Assembly: GCA_964513565.1 (NCBI GenBank)
Contig: CAZENE010000017.1
Span: forward strand, 5,471 to 69,470
Reading direction: 5' to 3'
DNA from: Delta-02 sp964513565
Lineage (GTDB): Bacteria > Desulfobacterota > Syntrophorhabdia > Syntrophorhabdales > Syntrophorhabdaceae
DNA: 64,000 bases
Shown here: one piece after another, positions 44,118 to 53,243 of the stretch
How positions within the stretch are numbered: position 1 is the first letter of the stretch
Layout: the number at the start of each line of letters is the position of its first letter
Program-made: the position numbers and the translations under genes
Notes under the pieces: model-generated
What the model was told of the DNA's origin: nothing
Seen by the model: only the letters and a program-made list of their open reading frames with translations
The model's database searches: none

Positions 44118-45230
44118 ATGAACAAATGGCTCGGACAGATCAAAAAGTGCACTGAATGCGATGCCTGCCTTGCCGTTTGTCCGACCTATGAAGCAACCGG
44201 AAATCTCTCGTTTTCACCGAAAGGCCGCTTGAGGCTTGCCGAGGAGGTCCTTGAGAAAAAGGACATCACCCAGACAGCTATCACGGCATTTTATAATTGC
44301 CCTAAGTGTGGCGCATGCGAAACGGTCTGTCCGGAAGGGATCGAGATTGGGAAGATCGTCGCTGAAATGCGCAATACGATAGTCGACAGCGGCCGGGGTC
44401 CCCTGCCTGCTCATAGGAAGATTATCGAGGCTTTGCTTGAGAAGGGAAACTCAGTGAACGCAGACCCCGGAAACAGGCTGGCGTGGCTTCCCGAACCATT
44501 TCAGCCCCATAAGTCCGCAACCCTGTTATTTATGGGCTGTTTGCCTTCTTACCTGGTGAAGGATGCCGCAAAGTATTCCTACCTGGTCCTCAAGAAGCTG
44601 GGTATCGATTTCATGATCCTCGAGCACGAAGGATGCTGCGGCACGTACATCTATGAATCGGGTGAGGTCGCCCGGGCAAAAAAGTACTTCCGGAACAACA
44701 CGGAATGTTTCAAGGAGTTGGGCATTACAAAGCTGATCGTGCCCTGCAATGGTTGTTTTAAGTGCTTCAAGTATTTTTATCCCGAGGTCTTGGGTTCGGT
44801 TGACTTCGAGGTTTCCCATGTGGTCCAGGTAATCTACGACCGAATAAAAGATGATCGTGGTCTATTGAAAAAGATCGGGAGAGAAGCCACATATCATGAC
44901 AGCTGCCGCCTGGGACGGGTCGAGGGTTATACGGAGGAACCGCGTGAGTTGCTGAAGTGGTGCGGCGTCGAGGTTAAAGAACTTGCGCGTTCGCGCCGAA
45001 ATAGCCTTTGTTGCGGCTCAGGAGGCGGAATAAGGTCTGCCTTCAAAGAGCTTTCCTTCGATATTGCAAAGAGCCTTCTGGACAAAACCGGGACAAAGGA
45101 GCTGATCAGTCCGTGTCCCTTTTGTACCTTCAACCTCGGTTACACCAACAAACAGGTGGTAATGAACAAGGACATCACGTATATAACAAAGATTATCTGG
45201 CAGTCGATGAGTGATACGCCCGTCATATAA
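44118..45230 (+). CDS. CCG-domain Fe-S oxidoreductase (GlpC/HdrD-like)
   Basis: A 370-residue soluble protein. It has an N-terminal bis-4Fe-4S domain (CTECDACLAVCPTYE and CPKCGACETVCPEG) and two CCG domains (GCCGTYIYESGE..CNGCFKCF and YHDSCRLGRVEG..CCGSGGGIR..CPFCTFNLG). The layout is that of GlcF/GlpC/HdrD-like subunits that move electrons from a flavoprotein to quinone or heterodisulfide. No flavoprotein gene is beside it; the nearest FAD oxidoreductase is at 11.9 kb. GGGAG precedes the ATG. Confidence 0.9.
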   Translation: MNKWLGQIKKCTECDACLAVCPTYEATGNLSFSPKGRLRLAEEVLEKKDITQTAITAFYNCPKCGACETVCPEGIEIGKIVAEMRNTIVDSGRGPLPAHRKIIEALLEKGNSVNADPGNRLAWLPEPFQPHKSATLLFMGCLPSYLVKDAAKYSYLVLKKLGIDFMILEHEGCCGTYIYESGEVARAKKYFRNNTECFKELGITKLIVPCNGCFKCFKYFYPEVLGSVDFEVSHVVQVIYDRIKDDRGLLKKIGREATYHDSCRLGRVEGYTEEPRELLKWCGVEVKELARSRRNSLCCGSGGGIRSAFKELSFDIAKSLLDKTGTKELISPCPFCTFNLGYTNKQVVMNKDITYITKIIWQSMSDTPVI

Positions 45231-45313
45231 ACCCCTTCATTTTTCAATTTAGTATTAAACGTGCTCCGTGTCCCGGGGGAATGATTATATTAATAAAGTG
45301 GGGCGGGAGGCAG

Positions 45314-45925
45314 ATGAAACGGTTATCGGCAAGCTTCGTGATCGTGTTGTTGGCGCTAGGTGGTTGTCAGAATCCGGATGTGAACGGGTTGCTGGAAAAC
45401 AAGACAAAGGATACGAAGATGACGAGCGAAACACGTCAAGGCGACGGGTCCCGTCAGCGGCAACCCGTAGACTGGAGAAATTTCAAGAAACCCGATGATG
45501 CGACCCTAAAGAGGCGGCTCAGTCCCCTTCAATATAGAGTGACGCAGCAAGAGGGGACGGAACCGGCCTTCCGGAATGAATACAACGCCAACAAAGCAGA
45601 GGGTATATACGTCGATATCGTCTCCGGGGAGCCGCTGTTCAGTTCGCTTGACAAGTACGATTCCGGAACCGGTTGGCCAAGCTTCACAAAACCGTTGGAA
45701 CCGGAAAATATTGTTACCCGGGTGGACCGGGGGATCTTCGGGACCCGGACTGAGGTAAGGAGCAAACATGGTGATTCCCATCTCGGTCACGTATTCACGG
45801 ATGGGCCGCCGCCGACAGGACTCAGGTACTGCATGAATTCCGCCGCTTTGAGGTTTGTCCCCAAAGACGACCTGCAGAAGGAAGGCTACGGGGAATATAC
45901 GAGCCTCTTCCAAAAGAAACAATAG
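45314..45925 (+). CDS. msrB: Peptide methionine-(R)-S-oxide reductase, lipoprotein
   Basis: Reduces methionine-R-sulfoxide in proteins. The N-terminus is a lipobox leader (KRLSASFVIVLLALGGCQN), placing it on the membrane facing the periplasm. MsrB domain ~75-200: QEGTEPAFRNEYNANK, VDIVSGEPLFSSLDKYDSGTGWPSF, HGDSHLGHVF and catalytic RYCMNSAALRF. The zinc-binding CxxC pairs of many MsrBs are absent. ATG 45314 is chosen for GGAGG upstream. It is followed at 14 nt by msrA, so both stereoisomers are covered. Confidence 0.95.
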   Translation: MKRLSASFVIVLLALGGCQNPDVNGLLENKTKDTKMTSETRQGDGSRQRQPVDWRNFKKPDDATLKRRLSPLQYRVTQQEGTEPAFRNEYNANKAEGIYVDIVSGEPLFSSLDKYDSGTGWPSFTKPLEPENIVTRVDRGIFGTRTEVRSKHGDSHLGHVFTDGPPPTGLRYCMNSAALRFVPKDDLQKEGYGEYTSLFQKKQ

Positions 45926-45939
45926 TCAAGGAGGGCACC

Positions 45940-46557
45940 GTGCATAAATTGATCCCGTTCATTAGCCTATTCATAGGCCTCATGGCCATGAACGTATCCG
46001 CGCCGGCAAAAGACGCCGGCAGGGAACCCCCATATTCCCAATCGGAAAAAGCGACTTTTGCCGGCGGCTGTTTTTGGTGCATGCAGAGTGTCTTTGAAAG
46101 CGTCCCGGGTGTTATTTCGGTCACAGCAGGGTATACCGGCGGACATCTGCAGAACCCGACGTACGAACAAGTGACATTAGGGCGCACAGGCCATGCCGAG
46201 GCCGTGCAGATCGTTTATGACCCGCAAAAAATAAGGTACGAAAAACTGCTCCCCATTTTCTGGCATAATATCGATCCCACAGTTAAGGACCGCCAGTTTT
46301 GCGATGTCGGGAATCAGTACCGGACAGCGATCTTTTATCATACCGGGGAGCAGAAAAGGCTTGCAGAAAAATCTAAAACGGAGTTGGAAAGAAGCAAGCC
46401 CTTTAAGCAGCCCATAGTCACGGAAATCGTCCCGGCCACCGAGTTTTACCCGGCAGAGGAATATCACCAGCAATATTACAAGAAGAACCCGATAAGGTAC
46501 AATGATTACCGTATGGGATGCGGCCGGGAGCAGCGCCTGAAAGAACTGTGGAAATAA
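45940..46557 (+). CDS. msrA: Peptide methionine-(S)-S-oxide reductase, exported
   Basis: Reduces methionine-S-sulfoxide. A signal peptide (LIPFISLFIGLMAMNVSAPA) is followed by the catalytic motif AGGCFWCMQSVFE and GVISVTAGYTGGH, then HAEAVQIVYDP and FWHNIDPT. GTG 45940 with GGAGG upstream. The 205-residue length is typical plus leader. Cotranscribed with msrB; together they form a periplasmic oxidative-repair unit, which suits an anaerobe that meets occasional oxygen. Confidence 0.96.
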   Translation: MHKLIPFISLFIGLMAMNVSAPAKDAGREPPYSQSEKATFAGGCFWCMQSVFESVPGVISVTAGYTGGHLQNPTYEQVTLGRTGHAEAVQIVYDPQKIRYEKLLPIFWHNIDPTVKDRQFCDVGNQYRTAIFYHTGEQKRLAEKSKTELERSKPFKQPIVTEIVPATEFYPAEEYHQQYYKKNPIRYNDYRMGCGREQRLKELWK

Positions 46558-46710
46558 AGACCCTTCGCCCGCTGCTCGCAACTGGGATAGAGGAATAAAC
46601 CGATACCCTGTCGATAAATGTGTAGGATAAATCCTGCATTTCAATCAGCGCAGAAAAAGCCGAAATAAACATATTTCCTTTCAATTCGAAGCCATAGCGG
46701 TTTCTGCCGT

Positions 46711-46728
46711 TCCGGCACGTTTTTTGCC
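46711..46728 (+). promoter_or_regulatory. Sigma-54 promoter for the secreted repeat protein
   Basis: CCGGCACGTTTTTTGCC: GG at 46714-46715 and GC at 46726-46727, consensus GGCACG and TTGC with correct spacing. Transcription would start near 46739, 51 nt before ATG 46790. Confidence 0.7.
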
Positions 46729-46789
46729 TTAACGCCTACCAGATCTGTCTCTTGATCGGTCACGTTAAATAGATAGAAGGAGGAAGGGA

Positions 46790-48388
46790 ATGAAACGACT
46801 TGCGGCATCGGTATGGGGCATCCTGGTCGCTTTTGCCATGATCGCCAATTGTTACGGAGCACCCGCGTATACTATCACCGCATCGGCAGGTACAGGAGGA
46901 TACATATCTCCTTCAGGAACGACGACAGTAAACGCTTGGAGAAGTCAGACATTCACGATCACCCCGTACAGGGGATACACGATCAGTAACGTTGCCGTAG
47001 ACGGTAGATCGGTGGGGGCAATATCAACATATACGTTTTGGAACGTAACGGCGAACCACACAATTCAGACAAGTTTCCGGTCTGCTTCAGCTGCGACGTA
47101 TACACTCAATGTAACCAAAGCCGGCACCGGGTCGGGAACGGTAACTGCCGATCCGGCGGGACCCACGTATGGGTACGGGACACGGGTCACTCTGACTGCA
47201 GCGCCCGACGCAAACTCGGTATTTGCGGGATACTCGGGTGATTGTAACAGCGCCGGGCTTACGTGCAGCGGGACAATGACAAGGAATGTCAATGTTACCG
47301 CAACATTCAAAGCAAGAAGCGCCACATCCTATACGATCACCGCATCCGCAGGAGTAGGCGGGACGATCTCGCCGTTGGGCACCGTAAGCGTTGCATCCGG
47401 ATCAGGGAAGACTTTTACGATCACGCCAAATTCCGGGTATGCTGTATATAATGTCGCTATCGATGGCCGGTCGGTAGGGGCTGTCAATTCGTATACATTT
47501 ACGAACGTGACGTCAAACCATACTATAGCCGCGAGCTTCGCAAAGCAAGGCTCCTCAGCCGGCACGCTTCTGCTCTACGAAGGTTTCGAAGACCTTAATT
47601 GGTCATCCCGGTCATGGTATGACAACACGAGGCATGGTATTTTGGCCACATCCGGCTGTTACTCAGGAAATTGCCTGCAATGGTCCTGGGACAAAGGGGC
47701 AACGATACCCACCAACGGGGCCGGCGTTCGTAAACTCTTTTCCCCAACGGAAGAGATCTTCTTCACATATTATGTCAAAGTTTCTTCCAACTGGCAGGGA
47801 AGCGGACTTCCCTACCACCCTCACCTCATCATGCTTTTAAGCGACCATGATGCGCTATACCAAGCGCCTGCACGCGCCAACCTGAATACCTATTTCGAAA
47901 TTAACGGCAGTTATCCCAATATAAACCCTGTGATCGTGATCCAGGACAGTGTACTTATCAGCACAAAATACGGGACTCCGCCGGTCAATCTTACTGGAAC
48001 AACGGAGAACCGGGCTGTTGCCGGATGCAACGGAGATTTTGGAGACAGGGGAACTTCTCCGGCGAGTTGTTATCAGCAATCAGGCATCTGGTACAACGGG
48101 AGGCAATGGAAAGATACCGCGGCCGTCTTATCCCCAAACACCTGGTACAAGATCCAGTACTATCTCAAAATGAACACTATCTCCAATAATGCCGCACGGG
48201 CTGATGGTATTCTCCAACAGTGGGTCAACGGTGTGCTGACAATTCAAAAGACCAATATTGTCTATAGAACAGGACAGCAGCCAAACAAGAAGTGGAAACA
48301 ATTATTCTTCGGACCCTATATAGGCGACACCTCTCCCATCGCCCAAACGATGTGGATAGACGAACTATCAATCTACAATCCGAATTAA
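46790..48388 (+). CDS. Secreted protein with three InlB-type beta-repeats and a lectin-like C-terminus
   Basis: A 532-residue exported protein (leader ending CYGAP). Three divergent InlB-B-type repeats at ~26-98, 103-173 and 178-250, each with ITASAGTGGYISPSG-like and GYTISNVAVDGRSVGA-like stretches. The C-terminal ~255-532 is a jelly-roll-like domain (LLLYEGFEDLNW, FFTYYVKVSSNWQGSG, MWIDELSIYN) similar in pattern to polysaccharide-lyase or concanavalin-like folds; no catalytic residues can be named. Cysteines at GDCNSAGLTC suggest a disulfide. A sigma-54 promoter lies upstream and AGGAGG precedes the ATG. A surface or carbohydrate-binding role is inference. Confidence 0.82.
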   Translation: MKRLAASVWGILVAFAMIANCYGAPAYTITASAGTGGYISPSGTTTVNAWRSQTFTITPYRGYTISNVAVDGRSVGAISTYTFWNVTANHTIQTSFRSASAATYTLNVTKAGTGSGTVTADPAGPTYGYGTRVTLTAAPDANSVFAGYSGDCNSAGLTCSGTMTRNVNVTATFKARSATSYTITASAGVGGTISPLGTVSVASGSGKTFTITPNSGYAVYNVAIDGRSVGAVNSYTFTNVTSNHTIAASFAKQGSSAGTLLLYEGFEDLNWSSRSWYDNTRHGILATSGCYSGNCLQWSWDKGATIPTNGAGVRKLFSPTEEIFFTYYVKVSSNWQGSGLPYHPHLIMLLSDHDALYQAPARANLNTYFEINGSYPNINPVIVIQDSVLISTKYGTPPVNLTGTTENRAVAGCNGDFGDRGTSPASCYQQSGIWYNGRQWKDTAAVLSPNTWYKIQYYLKMNTISNNAARADGILQQWVNGVLTIQKTNIVYRTGQQPNKKWKQLFFGPYIGDTSPIAQTMWIDELSIYNPN

Positions 48389-48601
48389 AGGATGGTGAGC
48401 GAAAAGATGTATATCATTTCTCCTGCGATCGAATTTTCTCGATTTGTGCTAAAATGATAATAAATGACGAACATAGGTGGTGCGATGGACCGTACATGTG
48501 ATTCATGAAGAAACTGTGCTTTTATCGATTCTCATTTGACGCCCGAAATGTCTGCTATACGTCAATGTGGCACCGGGGATCTTGCGGAAGTAGAGGTGCA
48601 C

Positions 48602-50968
48602 ATGAAAAATATCCTGCGTATTAATCAGGAGCTTCTCGAAGAGATAACATCCCTGAAGCGAAGGCTCCGGGAACTTCAGCGATCCGAGGCCGAGCATGAG
48701 CGGATGGAGGACGAGTTCAGGCTTACCCGACAAGAGTTGCAGCTTCTTATTGATGCCGGCCCCGATTTTTTCTTTCTGAAGGACCTGGATCTGCGTTACC
48801 AGTTCGTCAATTCCGGATTTGCCAGATTCTTAGGGCGCGAAAAGGCCGGCATTCTGGGCAGGACTGATAGAGAGCTTACTGCCGAAGGGCCTGCCCTCGC
48901 GTGTGAGGCGGGGGACCGGAAGGCCGTTCGTGAGAGGAGGCCTGTTGTCGTCGTTGAGCCGTTTGAGGGGAGGTTCTACGAAACCATCAGGTTCCCCGTG
49001 AATGTCGGAGGCGAGGTTGTCGGGGTAGCCGGGATCGTCCGGGACATCACCGAGCATAAACAGGACCGGGATGCCCTCGTAGAAGCGATAGAAACATGCC
49101 GCAGCATCTTCGAGAACGCCGTCATGGGCATTTTTCAGACGACTCCGGACGGACGCTTTATTTTCGTCAATCGCTCTCTCGCCCGAACGTACGGATACGA
49201 CTCGGCGCAGGAGATGATCGACACGGTCACCAATATAGGCACGGAGATATACGTCAATCCGGAGGATCGCGTCAGATTCCTTGAATTACTTGAGCGAGAG
49301 GGTGTTGCGCAAAAATTAGAGCTCCCATGCTACCAGAAGGACAAGAGCATCGTATGGGTTGCCGTCAACGCTCGCGCCGTTAGGGACGCAGAAGGCAACA
49401 CCGCGCGCTTCGAAGGCACGATCGAAGACATCACTGACCGCAAAAATTTTGAAACGGCGCTCAAGGAATCTGAAGAAAAATACCGGAGCGTGGTCGAAAG
49501 CTCTTTCATCGGCTCCTTTATAGTCCAGGACCGGTTCTACCGGTTTGTCAACAGCGGGTTCTGCCAGATCACAGGGTACAGGTACGATGAACTTGTCGAC
49601 AGGCTCCATCCCCTCGACCTCGTACACCCGGATGACAAGAAAAAAGTGCAATCCAATCTGGAAAAGCGTATGTCGCGTGAAGTCGACCATGTAGAATATG
49701 TTGTCAAAGCCATGAGAAAAGATGGCAGGACCATTCACATCAAGGTCTTCGGAACATCCCTTATGTACAATGGGAAGCCGGCCGCGGGAGGGACCATTGT
49801 CGATGTCACCAGGGAGAAAAACCTGGAACTGCAGCTTCTCCAGAAGCAAAAACTGCAGGCAATCGGCACCCTCGCAGGGGGCATCGCCCATGACTTCAAC
49901 AATATCCTCAACGGTATCATCGGCTTTGCCGAGATGGTCCACGACGATATAGCCCCTGACAGTCCCGAATATCAGCGTCTGGGGTTGGTGCTCAAAGGGG
50001 CGCGTCGGGGGCGTGATCTCGTGGAGCAGATCCTTACCTTCAGCCGCCATACCGAACCTAAAAATGAGTCCGTCGCGTTAAGCGGGATAGTGGAAGAGAG
50101 CCTCAGGCTGCTGAGGCCTTTATTCCCTTCGACCGTAGAGATACGATTTCGCGGAATGGACAGGGAGGACACGATACTGGCGGATTCCGGACAAATACAC
50201 CAGGTCCTCATGAACCTCTGCACCAACGGCGTTCAGGCCATGGGAAGGAAAGGCGGCGTGCTGGAGATCGGCGTAACAGTGGACCATTTCAAAAAAGGCG
50301 ACCCTGTGCCCACTCCCGATATGAAGCCGGGGCGCTATGTGACTCTCATGGTGCGCGACACGGGCTCGGGTATGAAGCCAGACGTCCTTGAACGGGTATT
50401 CGATCCTTTCTTTACCACCAGAGCCCGGGGAGAAGGGACAGGCTTGGGGCTTTCCGTGGTCCACGGCATCGTGAAGAGCCACAGAGGCTTCATAAAGGTT
50501 GAAAGCGAGCCGGGATTGGGTTCGGCATTCACAGTCTATCTGCCTAGGATGGAAAAACCAAATCACATGACGTCCGGCGAGGAGGTCCCCTTAAGGGGCG
50601 GGAACGAACATATCCTCTTCGTCGATGACGAAGATATCATTGTCGAACTGAACAACCAGCGGCTGGCCCAGTTGGGCTATGAGATCGTGGCCACGACGAG
50701 CAGCCTCGAGGCGCTGAGGATCTTCAAGAGGGAGCCGGAAAGGTTCCATCTGGTCATAACGGACTACACGATGCCCGGTATGAACGGCCTTGACCTCGCA
50801 AAAGAATTTCTGAAGATAAGGAAGGATATCCCCATAATCCTCTGCACCGGCTATACCGAGGACGTTTCACCGGACAAGGCCAGGAAGGCCGGTATCAAAG
50901 AATTTCTGATGAAACCCCTGAGTAAGACAGAAGTATCAACCGCAATCCGCCGGGCGCTGGATGGCTAA
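48602..50968 (+). CDS. Hybrid sensor histidine kinase with three PAS domains and a receiver
   Basis: A soluble hybrid kinase of 788 residues from ATG 48602 (AGAGG 5 nt ahead); a TTG at 48536 gives 810. The N-terminal coiled coil leads into PAS 1 (PDFFFLKDLDLRYQFVNS, with DITEHKQD), PAS 2 (NAVMGIFQTTPDGRFIFVN) and PAS 3 (SFIGSFIVQDRFYRFVNS). Then HisKA with GGIAHDFNNILNG, HATPase (DTGSGMKPDVLE, GEGTGLGLSVV) and a C-terminal receiver (FVDDEDIIVEL, LVITDYTMPG). It is very like the kinase at the left edge, so the two may be recent duplicates. No effector domain. Confidence 0.92.
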   Translation: MKNILRINQELLEEITSLKRRLRELQRSEAEHERMEDEFRLTRQELQLLIDAGPDFFFLKDLDLRYQFVNSGFARFLGREKAGILGRTDRELTAEGPALACEAGDRKAVRERRPVVVVEPFEGRFYETIRFPVNVGGEVVGVAGIVRDITEHKQDRDALVEAIETCRSIFENAVMGIFQTTPDGRFIFVNRSLARTYGYDSAQEMIDTVTNIGTEIYVNPEDRVRFLELLEREGVAQKLELPCYQKDKSIVWVAVNARAVRDAEGNTARFEGTIEDITDRKNFETALKESEEKYRSVVESSFIGSFIVQDRFYRFVNSGFCQITGYRYDELVDRLHPLDLVHPDDKKKVQSNLEKRMSREVDHVEYVVKAMRKDGRTIHIKVFGTSLMYNGKPAAGGTIVDVTREKNLELQLLQKQKLQAIGTLAGGIAHDFNNILNGIIGFAEMVHDDIAPDSPEYQRLGLVLKGARRGRDLVEQILTFSRHTEPKNESVALSGIVEESLRLLRPLFPSTVEIRFRGMDREDTILADSGQIHQVLMNLCTNGVQAMGRKGGVLEIGVTVDHFKKGDPVPTPDMKPGRYVTLMVRDTGSGMKPDVLERVFDPFFTTRARGEGTGLGLSVVHGIVKSHRGFIKVESEPGLGSAFTVYLPRMEKPNHMTSGEEVPLRGGNEHILFVDDEDIIVELNNQRLAQLGYEIVATTSSLEALRIFKREPERFHLVITDYTMPGMNGLDLAKEFLKIRKDIPIILCTGYTEDVSPDKARKAGIKEFLMKPLSKTEVSTAIRRALDG

Positions 50969-51068
50969 AGCCCGCAGTCTCGCGGACCATTGGACGTGCA
51001 GGGGCTGCTAGGAGAGGGGCTTTTGCCGGAGCTGCCCGATTTTAATACGGGAAGCGCCGAGCCGCACC

Positions 51069-51551
51069 ATGAAGATCTTTTGGACGGTCATAACGGTTCT
51101 TATAATGTTCGCAGGCCTGGTAGGAACGGCCCTCCCCTTTCTTCCCGGCGTGCCGCTCATTTACGCGTGCATCGTTGTCTATGGTTTTTTTACGGGATGG
51201 GAAGCATACGGCCTGGGTGCCGTTACAGGCTGGGGTATTGCGACCCTGATCACGGTCCTTCTCGACTTCTATGCCGGATCTATCGGAGCACGGCGATACG
51301 GCGCCTCATGGGTGGGTACATTTGGCTCCGTGCTGGGCGGCATTGTGGGAATCATAGCAGCCGGTCTTCCGGGATTGATCGTCGGGCCTTTTGTCGGCGC
51401 CGCCGCAGGAGAGCTCATATCCGGACGATCAGGCCAGGAAGCCCTCCGTTCCGGGTGGGGCACGATTATGGGCTTCATCGGCGGAGGCCTCGTCAAAGTC
51501 GCCGTGGGCATAGGCATGATCGGCAGCTTCCTGTGGTGGGTCCTCACCTGA
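51069..51551 (+). CDS. DUF456 membrane protein
   Basis: A 160-residue protein with about four to five membrane helices and the DUF456 glycine-rich pattern: LVGTALPFLPGVPLIYACI, GARRYGASWVGTFGSVLGGIVG, PGLIVGPFVGAAAGEL, GTIMGFIGGGLVKV. The family is widespread and of unknown function. It follows the kinase gene by 100 nt, possibly cotranscribed. A second open frame over the same bases is a shadow. Confidence 0.9.
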   Translation: MKIFWTVITVLIMFAGLVGTALPFLPGVPLIYACIVVYGFFTGWEAYGLGAVTGWGIATLITVLLDFYAGSIGARRYGASWVGTFGSVLGGIVGIIAAGLPGLIVGPFVGAAAGELISGRSGQEALRSGWGTIMGFIGGGLVKVAVGIGMIGSFLWWVLT

Positions 51552-51766
51552 TCCTCCAAAAAACTTGCTTTTAGCTTTGTCCCAACCCCTTCTGCCTGGT
51601 TTTGGAAGTGCCGAAACAGGGGTTGACTTCCGGCACAGCCATGACTTCGTCCCCATGGGCCAGGAAACGGATCCGGGAGCTGGAGGAAGGGTCAGGTGCG
51701 AAGTGTAAGACGACATCACGACATCCACGAATTGACAAAATGTAGCCACTAGGAGACAGGTAAGAT

Positions 51767-51916
51767 GTGGTCGAGATCCGGATCGACTACGGACCCGGCT
51801 ATCGGGTTTACTACAAGGAATTCGGGACGTACATGATAATTTTGCTAGCTGGCGGCAACAAAAGGAGGCAGGCGAGAGACGTTAAGACGGCCTTGTGCCT
51901 TGCAAGTAATTTGTAG
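51767..51916 (+). pseudogene. HigB-like (RelE superfamily) toxin fragment
   Basis: A C-terminal half of a HigB/RelE-type toxin: EIRIDYGPGYRVYYKEFG, then MIILLAGGNKRRQARDVKTA, ending at TAG 51914. The N-terminal half is missing: the frame is closed by TAA just upstream at 51761. It lies 10 nt before an antitoxin remnant, keeping the usual toxin-first order of HigBA-like modules. Almost certainly inactive. Confidence 0.8.
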
Positions 51917-51926
51917 GAACAACGTT

Positions 51927-52215
51927 ATGAAAAAGACGGTCACTACCTGATATGATTTCTCGGAGCATCTTCGTACCTCGGAGGAAATGGCTGCCTACCT
52001 TGAAGCATACATTGAGGAGGCAGACGGAGATGCCGCGTTCATTGCCAAAGCCCTGTGAGATATCGCCCGCGCCAGAGGCATGTCCTAGGGGGATGCCGGG
52101 CTGTCCCGCGGGAAAGCCTCTACAGGCGCTCTCGGGAGAAAGGAGGCCCGGTTTCGATACAATCCTCAAGGTCATACGCGCTCTGGGCCTTACGCTGCAT
52201 GCCGAAGCGACCCGC
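51927..52215 (+). pseudogene. HigA-like antitoxin remnant with nonsense codons
   Basis: ATG 51927 opens MKKTVTT, then in-frame TGA, TGA and TAG interrupt recognisable antitoxin sequence: FSEHLRTSEEMAAYLEAYI, EADGDAAFIAKAL and DIARARGMS. The HTH part continues in another frame (ALSGERRPGFDTILKVIRA, LGLTLHAEA). Multiple point stops plus a frameshift show genuine decay rather than base-calling error. Beyond it lies a dispersed repeat at 52238. Confidence 0.85.
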
Positions 52216-52237
52216 GGGCTGGCCGCCTTCGGTGCTA

Positions 52238-52256
52238 GTTTCAAGTTTCATGTTTC
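52238..52256 (+). repeat. 19-bp repeat, left copy of an inverted pair
   Basis: GTTTCAAGTTTCATGTTTC. Its exact reverse complement occurs at 53731-53749. Just upstream, GCCGCCTTCGGTG resembles the hairpin before a related repeat at 60250-60277. Confidence 0.75.
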
Positions 52257-52483
52257 AAGCTCTCTTATTCCCGTCGTCCCGCACCAGGTACCCCGGAAAC
52301 GATAGTGTCGACGGAAGAACGGGTGGTCAAAAGTTATTTAGTTACTTACGGGCGTTGCCCTTTGCGCTCATTGAGGCCTTCCGCTTTCACCTTATCATTC
52401 CGGCCGGTAATAAAAATGTATTAATTGCAGGGCTGTACCCTATATGGTCTGTGACAATGATATACTTAATTTAGGGACTTAAA

Positions 52484-53155
52484 ATGCGAATGCAAGAAAC
52501 CTGGTTAGATAAAGTGCGATCGCACTATGCATCAGGTGATTATGGCAAAGCGGTGGAAGCCTGCACAGAGGCCCTTAAGGCTGACCCGGACAATATCCTG
52601 GCCCTCACTCGCCGTGGACTTGCATATGTCAGGCTTCACTATTTCGACGCGGCAATACAGGATTTCGACAGGGCTATAGAGTTGAACCCCCGGGACGCCG
52701 CCATCTATTTCAACAGGGGAAACGCCCATTATACCGGGCGCAGCGACTACCGGCAGGCAATAACGGATTACAGCAAAGCCATTGAGCTCAATCCGAGGGA
52801 TACCGCGAGTCATTATAACCGCGGTCTCGCCTACTTGAGGACACACAGCTTCCAGGAGGCGATACATAACTTTGGCAAAGTCATTGCCCTACACCCGGAC
52901 CACGTGCGGGCCCACGTCAACCGAGGAACAGCCTTCAGGAAGATCGGCGCGTACAATCAGGCAATGCGGGATTTCGACAGCGCCATAAAGCTTGAACCTG
53001 AAAATGCGACCGCATACCGGGAACGCGGGAACCTCTATGCCGAACTCGGTGACACCCGGCGGGCAGCAAGGGACCTGAACATCAGCGAGAGAAAAAAAGT
53101 GTACGAAGAGCGTGCCCACCACCCCGGCATGGGCGAGATCGAGTGGGCCACTTAG
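52484..53155 (+). CDS. Tetratricopeptide-repeat protein
   Basis: A 223-residue TPR protein with about five consecutive repeats (DNILALTRRGLAYVRLHYFD; AAIYFNRGNAHYTGR; ASHYNRGLAYLRTHSF; VRAHVNRGTAFRKIGAYN; ATAYRERGNLYAELGDTRR), each ending in the DFDRAIELNP-like helix. No signal peptide or enzymatic domain, so it should be a cytoplasmic adaptor. Between repeats at 52238 and 53731, with a decayed ATPase gene behind it, its partner is unknown. Confidence 0.9.
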   Translation: MRMQETWLDKVRSHYASGDYGKAVEACTEALKADPDNILALTRRGLAYVRLHYFDAAIQDFDRAIELNPRDAAIYFNRGNAHYTGRSDYRQAITDYSKAIELNPRDTASHYNRGLAYLRTHSFQEAIHNFGKVIALHPDHVRAHVNRGTAFRKIGAYNQAMRDFDSAIKLEPENATAYRERGNLYAELGDTRRAARDLNISERKKVYEERAHHPGMGEIEWAT

Positions 53156-53243
53156 GCAAAGGCATCAATCTCTTTCGTTCGGGTCTGATATATCCCCCTA
53201 TCTGACGGATATATCAATTGCCGTAAAACGCTCTCTGTGACCT

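Noticed and set aside
49316..50050. 244-codon minus-strand frame within the hybrid kinase
   Set aside because: Antisense shadow of PAS and HisKA coding sequence.
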